From the NCBI GenBank assembly GCA_964493075.1, contig CAZBNU010000200.1, forward strand, positions 1 to 7,554: DNA of 7,554 nucleotides, written 5' to 3'. Below the pieces are notes generated by a model. It had not been told where the DNA came from and searched no databases. It saw only the letters and a program-made list of their open reading frames with translations. Shown one piece after another: positions 1 to 4,985 of the stretch. The position numbers and the translations under genes are program-made. The stretch is from SLFT01 sp964493075 (GTDB lineage: Bacteria > Hydrogenedentota > Hydrogenedentia > Hydrogenedentales > CAITNO01). The first letter of the stretch is position 1, and every line of letters begins with the position of its first letter.

Positions 1-54
1 ACAACTAGCGGCAAGAAGCAGCACCCCTGCTATGGCAATCCTGTATCGCAACAT
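1..54 (-). CDS. N-terminus of a probable lipoprotein (partial, cut by left window edge)
   Basis: Eighteen codons read from ATG at 54 to the window edge and give MLRYRIAIAGVLLLAASC. This is a textbook type II signal peptide: a short basic n-region (two Arg), a hydrophobic core, and a lipobox-like LAASC whose Cys would be lipidated after cleavage by signal peptidase II. The mature protein lies outside the window, so its function is unknown. The frame is closed upstream by a TAG about 19 codons before the ATG, and no better start lies between. There is no strong Shine-Dalgarno sequence before this ATG, which lowers confidence. A promoter-like pair about 140-170 bases upstream fits a gene starting here. 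It points the same way as the two large genes. An overlapping 51-codon ORF in another frame is the main competing reading. Confidence 0.5.
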   Translation of the reverse strand, partial: MLRYRIAIAGVLLLAASC

Positions 55-241
55 AGCTTCATAGTACCACACGTACAGGTTGTATCCTGAAAAGGGATCG
101 GATCGCTATTTTCAGTGGGATGCACAGGCATGAGTGTTGTGTGGTACGGTAAAATATCGACTATACGCATCCACTTGTCAATCATGGCGAGTATTATATA
201 GGCTTTGCCACGAATATGTCATCTACAGCAAGTTAAAAGGA
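55..241. other. Intergenic region and leader between giant protein gene and lipoprotein gene
   Basis: This stretch follows the TAA stop of the giant protein gene on the minus strand. I see no strong GC-rich hairpin followed by a T-run after the stop, so no intrinsic terminator can be called. It holds the putative promoter at 193-222 and then a leader of about 130 nt before the lipoprotein ATG. Within the leader, a 9-bp perfect inverted repeat pairs GTACCACAC at 64-72 with GTGTGGTAC at 139-147. A match of this length is not strongly significant in a region of this size. Confidence 0.5.
193..222 (-). promoter_or_regulatory. Putative sigma-70-type promoter for the left-edge lipoprotein gene
   Basis: Read on the minus strand, ATGACA (217-222, five of six matches to TTGACA) is followed after 18 bases by a perfect TATAAT (193-198). 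Transcription would start near 186. That gives a leader of about 130 nt before the lipoprotein ATG at 54, or an almost leaderless transcript for the small overlapping ORF that begins at 185. It is predicted by motif only. Confidence 0.5.
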
Positions 242-3200
242 TTATTTGCGACGCCTTTTTATAACCACTACACCAGAAGCAAAAATACTTGCAGAAGTAA
301 GCAGCAAGAAAAACGCACTGGCTATGGGCATGGGGCTTTCAAGAATCAGGTTGAATACCGGCGACCAGGCATAGGCATCGGTTCCGGCATCATACACTTG
401 GCACTGGTAATCGCTCTCATCATTCTCCTGAAGATTTAGAATAGTATGATACGGCTGAGTAGCATCTGAAATAATTTCAGAGGCTTTATTATCCATAACA
501 CGGTACCATTGGTATGAAAGTGGTCCCACTTCTCCAGATGCCGTTATAATGAAGGTTACATTTTCACCAATCGTTTTTGTGAACTGTGTATCGCCGAGAG
601 CGAATACCTCAAGCATTGGCAGTTCCCCTTCGCCCTCGGGACCGCCAAGAGTAGTAAAGTCTTCAACATCACTGTATGTCTGATTGCCCCACTGATCCAT
701 GGAGACGGCAGTGTAATAATAAGTCGTTCCTTGACTCAGGCCAACCAATAACACCGCATGGCTTTCCTGTACTCCTGTAACACAGGCAATATCACGGAGA
801 TCATCCGGAATGGTACCAAATATCACTTGACTTGTCGCCAATTCATCTGTACCCCAAGATAGAATGGCACTGGTTTCTGTAAGGTCTGAAACATTGGGCA
901 GCAGACTAATTATCGGTGCGCTTGTATCAGGTTCAGGAACTGTAGTTAATGTAAGAGTAGTGCTTGATGTTGGGCCGTTGCCGGACAAATCCTTCGAAGA
1001 AACCTGAAACTCATAAGTTGTGGATGGTATCAGATTCGTAAGTACAAGGGTATGTTCCAAAACATGGGTAAGTTCTCCCTTAAATAAGGAAAGACCTTCT
1101 CCCCAAACGTCATAAACGACACGTGAGTCTGCTATTTCATCGGTTGTCCACTGCAGGGTTGCTGCTGTGCTGGTAACATTTGAAACAATAGGCCCTGAAG
1201 TAATTGCTGGCGGTACTGTGTCAGGATCAGCGCTTATCACAAATGAGGCATCTTCTTTATGGGCTATGTTTCCATTGCTCACCACCTGACCGCACCAGTT
1301 GGTCGAAGAAGCCTGATACATATAGGTTTCACCTGGGACAAGACCTGTAATTGTTACTTCGTGGTCCATCACAGGCTCTGGATCATAGCCGCCCAAGATA
1401 TCTGTATCGCCTATTCCATACCACAATTCCGTATCTGAAGGCTCATTGGTTTTCCAAGAGAAGACGGCTGTGGAATTTGTTGAACAGATTGATGGAGGCG
1501 CAATAAATACGGGAGGAGAGCATTGCCCGGGTGCAGCAGGAGTTTTAAACCATAGGATAGCACTCTCAACGGCATTGCCCAGTGCATCTTCGGAATACGC
1601 ACAAAAATAATACGTTGTATCCATTTCAAGGTTGTTAAGGGTGATGTTGTGAACATTTCTACTTCCACCTATCGGACCACTTTGCATGTTAAGCGAATCA
1701 GGAGCAAATCCATATCGAATCCACCCTTGGGTATTTACATCTGTTCTCCAACGAATCACTGCATGGTAGTGGGTTACCTTTACCACCAATGGCCCTTCAA
1801 TGATGACAGGCGAGAGAGGGATTTCTGCACTGTTAGTCATAAAGTATTGCTCTTCGCTGACTACGGTATTACATCCACGACCGTCTGTTGAAGATACCGT
1901 GTAATAATACAACGTTTCCGGTGTAAGCTCCGTTAGTGTAACTGTATGGTTTACATACAACCCTAAATCTTCACTTATGGTAGAAGAACCACCATCTTCA
2001 TTAAAATGCACAACACTCGTAGTCGGCTCATTGGTACTCCAGATAATATTCGCTGTCGTACTCGTGATATTTACAGCCATTGGGCCTGATATTATGGATA
2101 CAGGTATGCTGTTTATTATGGCAGATTCGCTGGTAACGCTTGAGGCAAGAGGATTAGCCCAAATATCCCGGACATCACTTAACGGGTTAACCGCAATTGT
2201 AAACGACCCGATACCACTGATGCCTGATACAGTAACTATGTATTCATCACCACTCCCACTTATAGTTATATCCTCATGCGTTGTGCCATCATGTTCAATG
2301 ATAATATCTGCGGTATTATCAAATCCTTCAACACTTTCATCGAAAGTTACAGTAAAGTCAACCGTATCCGCACACATCGAGCTGATATTGGAAATAACTA
2401 TGGACGAAACATTCGGCAGTAAGAACTCCGGACATAATTTCAACACAAAAAGTCCATAATCATTTCCCGTCAAGTTATATATTCCCGGGCTCGGATCAAA
2501 GTCTACTGTTCCGGAAAAGTAACCGGTAGTGTATACACTGCTTCCATCTTTGACAGCAATATCATTACCAAGACTACCACCCAGAGATTTTGCCCAAATG
2601 AAGTCACCATTTGCATCCAGTTTAAAAATATCAACACCTCCCAAAGAGGTTAAGTTGTAAGTGTTTGGTCCCGGATCTAAATCTACTGTTCCCGCAAAAT
2701 TGCCAACAGTATATGAGTTGCCTATATTATCTACATAAATTGCCGAACTCTCATCATCATCACTTCCCCCCACGCTTTTTGCCCAGATAAAGTTGCCATT
2801 AGTATCAAGTTTCGATACGAAAATATCCCACCCGTCAAAACCTCCTGTTATTGAGGTGAGATTATAGGTTTCCGTTCCCGGATTGAAATCTACTGTTCCG
2901 GAAAAACAGCCTGTAGTATATATGTTTTCTTCATTATCTACCTTAATATCAATCCCACGGGTATTTTCTGTCCCACCCATATTTTTTACCCAAATAAAAT
3001 TGCCATCTGTGTCTAATTTGAGCACGTAAGCATCCTCGACCCCTGTAGAAGTAATAGCATTTATTCCAGAGCCGGGATCAAAGTCTACTGTTCCGGAGAA
3101 ATAACCGGTAGCATAGATGTTATCATTACTGATAATTAGGCTCTCACATGCATCCGTTTCGCTCCCCCCAATGGTTTTTGACCAGATGAGATTGCCATCC

Positions 3201-4873
3201 GTATCAATCTTCGCTATAAAAATGTCGTGTTTGACCGATGATAATACATTATCTGTATCCCTGATTCTACCACAAATATAGACATTCGATTCGCTGTCCA
3301 AATCAATACCCTCACCATAATCATTGACAGGGAGGCCAAAAGAGTTGGCCCAAACGGTATTGCCGTTCTCATCAAGTTTTAACACAAAGATATCGGTATA
3401 CCCATTAGAATTCAAGGATAAAAGTCCAGCACCCGGATCAAAATCTGCAGATCCCATAAAGATTCCAACTACATACACGTTACCATTACTATCTACTGAG
3501 ATGTCTCGACCACCTTCATTAAAAAAGTCAAACGTACCATCAGTTAGTGATCCTACATTCTTTGCCCAAATAAAATCACCATTTGAATCAAATTTTGAAA
3601 TAAAAGTGTCGCCTGTTCCTCCGGGAGTTAAATAGAAGGTATCCGTTCCTGGATCAAAATCCTCAACAAACCGAAATTGTCCTGTCGTATAAACATTGCC
3701 ATTATTATCTATTGTAAGCGCGTTGCTGCGGTCAAGACCGTTGCCACCAACACACTTAGCCCACATACAACCATCTCCCACAGGTTCCCCTTCCCCTTCT
3801 CCAGGTTCCCCTTCCCCTTCTCCGGGTTCCCCTTCCCCTTCTCCAGGTTCCCCTTCCCCTTCTCCGGGTTCCCCTTCTACTATGAAGCCTTCCAGAGACC
3901 GCGAAATACGAAATCCGGTAAAGTAGTCGCGATTGATGGTGGAATTGTACTCCCTGTTTGCCACACGAACAGAGTAGTCTGTATTGTACCAACAGCCTCC
4001 CCGAACAGTATTATAAGTTCCATAATCTGGCCCTGTTGGATTAGACACTGGAGCCGCAGTATATGCCATGGAATAATAGTCTTGACACCATTCCCAAACA
4101 TTGCCACACATGTCATAAGCACCCACAGGACTTTTCGTGTGATACCAGCCCACAGGTGAGGTGTAGGGATAACTTGTCAAGCCAAGCGGATTTGCATAGC
4201 GACTGCTATAATGATAATTTGCGTATGTAAAATTAATAAAGTCTTTGGTTATGCCATAGCGCCAGTGTTTGGTGCCATCCCAAGCTGCTGCCCGTTCCCA
4301 TTCAGCCTCAGTCGGCAAGCGATACCCATTGCGCACCGGTTCAAAGCGTGTCCAGCTCATTGTGTTATAGCAGGGTTGTAATCCGTTTATGATACTCAGC
4401 CAGTTGCAATACACCAAGGCACCATACCATGATACCCGCACCACAGGATGCTCTGACATCGGGAAACCATCACGACTGCGAACACTAAAGACATCATCAC
4501 TATATGATATTTGAGAATAATAGTTGCTGGTCGCTGTATCCACAAGAGATTTACCATAAGCAGAAACTATCCATCCCGTGTAAACGTCACCTCCTGGATT
4601 TGTAATATATCCCTGATCAAGAGCCCAGTTCAATACATCGGCATATTCCTGGTTCGTCACCGGGTATTTGCCTATTTGGTATGCATCCAAATAAACATCA
4701 TGTACAGGAACTTCATCATATTGCCCCTCATCTGTATATGGCCGGCCCATCTGAAACCACCCAGCAGGCACGTCAACCATTTCTGGAGGGGTTGCTCCCG
4801 CAAAAAAACTGGGAGTTAAGACGATAACATACAGTAACCCATACCCTTTTGACAAACAGACAAATCTATACAT
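242..4873 (-). CDS. Giant secreted, membrane-anchored multidomain protein: FGE-like domain, 7-bladed SBBP propeller, Ig/FN3-like array
   Basis: The product is about 1,543 residues, numbered here from ATG at 4873. This start is preferred over the in-frame TTG at 4975 because AAGGTG lies 6 nt upstream, a strong extended -10 lies at 4926-4934, and residues 1-27 then form a signal peptide (MYRFVCLSKGYGLLYVIVLT onward, cleaved near FAGA/TPPE). Residues about 31-326 are an FGE-sulfatase/SUMF1-type domain (GYRLPTEAEWERAA at 183-196, GNVWEWCQD at 257-265, VRGGCW at 290-295, GFRISR at 320-325). The cysteine pair that catalyses formylglycine formation in true FGE is absent. Residues 332-368 are a Gly-Glu-Pro linker. 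Residues 369-814 are seven SBBP blades with WAKxxGG, NxYxTGxFxGTVDFDPG and KLDxNGxFI motifs. Then come a bacterial Ig-like domain (820-922), five FN3-like domains (about 923-1409), a short PEGEGEL linker, and an Ig-like domain with YQWYR and DYQCQV (1418-1512). A hydrophobic segment and basic IKRRRK tail (1514-1543) end the protein. The architecture suggests a surface-displayed binding or adhesive protein; ligand unknown. Enzymatic activity is doubtful. Confidence 0.88.
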   Translation of the reverse strand: MYRFVCLSKGYGLLYVIVLTPSFFAGATPPEMVDVPAGWFQMGRPYTDEGQYDEVPVHDVYLDAYQIGKYPVTNQEYADVLNWALDQGYITNPGGDVYTGWIVSAYGKSLVDTATSNYYSQISYSDDVFSVRSRDGFPMSEHPVVRVSWYGALVYCNWLSIINGLQPCYNTMSWTRFEPVRNGYRLPTEAEWERAAAWDGTKHWRYGITKDFINFTYANYHYSSRYANPLGLTSYPYTSPVGWYHTKSPVGAYDMCGNVWEWCQDYYSMAYTAAPVSNPTGPDYGTYNTVRGGCWYNTDYSVRVANREYNSTINRDYFTGFRISRSLEGFIVEGEPGEGEGEPGEGEGEPGEGEGEPGEGEGEPVGDGCMWAKCVGGNGLDRSNALTIDNNGNVYTTGQFRFVEDFDPGTDTFYLTPGGTGDTFISKFDSNGDFIWAKNVGSLTDGTFDFFNEGGRDISVDSNGNVYVVGIFMGSADFDPGAGLLSLNSNGYTDIFVLKLDENGNTVWANSFGLPVNDYGEGIDLDSESNVYICGRIRDTDNVLSSVKHDIFIAKIDTDGNLIWSKTIGGSETDACESLIISNDNIYATGYFSGTVDFDPGSGINAITSTGVEDAYVLKLDTDGNFIWVKNMGGTENTRGIDIKVDNEENIYTTGCFSGTVDFNPGTETYNLTSITGGFDGWDIFVSKLDTNGNFIWAKSVGGSDDDESSAIYVDNIGNSYTVGNFAGTVDLDPGPNTYNLTSLGGVDIFKLDANGDFIWAKSLGGSLGNDIAVKDGSSVYTTGYFSGTVDFDPSPGIYNLTGNDYGLFVLKLCPEFLLPNVSSIVISNISSMCADTVDFTVTFDESVEGFDNTADIIIEHDGTTHEDITISGSGDEYIVTVSGISGIGSFTIAVNPLSDVRDIWANPLASSVTSESAIINSIPVSIISGPMAVNITSTTANIIWSTNEPTTSVVHFNEDGGSSTISEDLGLYVNHTVTLTELTPETLYYYTVSSTDGRGCNTVVSEEQYFMTNSAEIPLSPVIIEGPLVVKVTHYHAVIRWRTDVNTQGWIRYGFAPDSLNMQSGPIGGSRNVHNITLNNLEMDTTYYFCAYSEDALGNAVESAILWFKTPAAPGQCSPPVFIAPPSICSTNSTAVFSWKTNEPSDTELWYGIGDTDILGGYDPEPVMDHEVTITGLVPGETYMYQASSTNWCGQVVSNGNIAHKEDASFVISADPDTVPPAITSGPIVSNVTSTAATLQWTTDEIADSRVVYDVWGEGLSLFKGELTHVLEHTLVLTNLIPSTTYEFQVSSKDLSGNGPTSSTTLTLTTVPEPDTSAPIISLLPNVSDLTETSAILSWGTDELATSQVIFGTIPDDLRDIACVTGVQESHAVLLVGLSQGTTYYYTAVSMDQWGNQTYSDVEDFTTLGGPEGEGELPMLEVFALGDTQFTKTIGENVTFIITASGEVGPLSYQWYRVMDNKASEIISDATQPYHTILNLQENDESDYQCQVYDAGTDAYAWSPVFNLILESPMPIASAFFLLLTSASIFASGVVVIKRRRK
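245..334 (-). other. C-terminal transmembrane anchor / sorting-like signal of the giant protein
   Basis: The last 30 residues are SPMPIA, a hydrophobic stretch of about 20 residues (FFLLLTSASIFASGVVVI), and the basic tail KRRRK. This three-part layout (short motif with Pro, membrane helix, Arg/Lys cluster) is shared by C-terminal protein-sorting tags of the PEP-CTERM, IPTL-CTERM and MYXO-CTERM kinds. No exact known motif such as PEP, IPTL or LPXTG is present. It could therefore be a lineage-specific tag or a plain stop-transfer anchor. No sorting protease is encoded in the window. Confidence 0.6.
2432..3766 (-). repeat. Seven tandem SBBP-type beta-propeller blade repeats
   Basis: Seven units of 55-72 codons follow one another. 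In residues of the giant protein they are about 370-435, 436-507, 508-563, 564-627, 628-696, 697-759 and 760-814. Each starts with a WAK- or WxK/N-like motif. Most carry a central N-x-Y-x-x-G and D-F-D-P-G and end in K-L/I-D-x-x-G-x-x-(I/V). The count of exactly seven fits a closed seven-bladed propeller as in SBBP repeats (known family). Blade 3 is the shortest but one and lacks DFDPG. Blades 4 and 7 are nearly identical over 37 bases at the DNA level, which indicates duplication or gene conversion within the gene. Confidence 0.8.
3783..3878 (-). repeat. 21-bp tandem repeat encoding the GEGEGEP linker
   Basis: Four full 21-bp units start at 3783, 3804, 3825 and 3846, and a partial fifth starts at 3867. 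On the plus strand each unit reads ggttccccttccccttctcc plus a final a or g. On the coding strand the units give Gly-Glu-Gly-Glu-Gly-Glu-Pro. The last base of the units alternates a, g, a, g, so the array looks like a duplicated 42-bp dimer. The encoded peptide is an acidic, flexible spacer between the FGE-like domain and the propeller. Copy number is likely to vary between strains. Confidence 0.92.
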
Positions 4874-4887
4874 ACCGTACACCTTTT
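4874..4887 (-). promoter_or_regulatory. Shine-Dalgarno-like site that decides the start of the giant protein
   Basis: The coding strand reads AAAAGGTG TACGGT ATG. The AAGGTG core sits 6 nt before the ATG at 4873, a normal spacing. At the alternative TTG (4975) an AGAGG directly abuts the codon with no spacer, which is unfavourable. Confidence 0.6.
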
Positions 4888-4925
4888 CCCTTACGTAAAT
4901 AGTATAAACCTTCTTCCGTAAAGGT

Positions 4926-4934
4926 ATTATATCA
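4926..4934 (-). promoter_or_regulatory. Extended -10 promoter for the giant protein gene
   Basis: On the minus strand the sequence is TGATATAAT, a perfect TATAAT preceded by the extended -10 TGn. There is no good -35 at 16-18 bases upstream, as is usual for extended -10 promoters. Transcription would start near 4919, leaving a leader of about 45 nt before the ATG at 4873. It lies downstream of the in-frame TTG at 4975, so it argues against that longer start. Confidence 0.6.
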
Positions 4935-4985
4935 CAATAAAAGAAAACTGCATTAAAAAATATCGCTTTCGTCAACCTCTTTGAG

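Noticed and set aside
30..185. Minus-strand ORF of 51 codons (MIDKWMRIVDILPYH...CDTGLP) overlapping the lipoprotein start
   Set aside because: It has no ribosome binding site and no recognisable domain, and it overlaps a convincing lipoprotein signal peptide in another frame. The only support is its position right at the predicted transcription start, so it is kept only as an alternative.
186..241. Intrinsic terminator after the giant protein gene
   Set aside because: No stable GC-rich stem followed by a T-run is visible on the minus strand after the TAA.
3677..4159. Plus-strand open frame with Pro-Ser/Phe-rich repeats across the linker region
   Set aside because: Its repeat is the complement of the GEGEGEP linker repeat. 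A 21-bp period keeps several frames open, so this is a shadow.
4874..4975. Longer start (TTG at 4975) for the giant protein
   Set aside because: The extra 34 residues precede a clear signal peptide, the AGAGG before the TTG has no spacer, and the best promoter lies downstream of it.
4970..4975. TTGACG as a -35 box for the giant protein gene
   Set aside because: The distance to the TATAAT at 4926-4931 is 38 bases, and no acceptable -10 lies 16-18 bases downstream of it.
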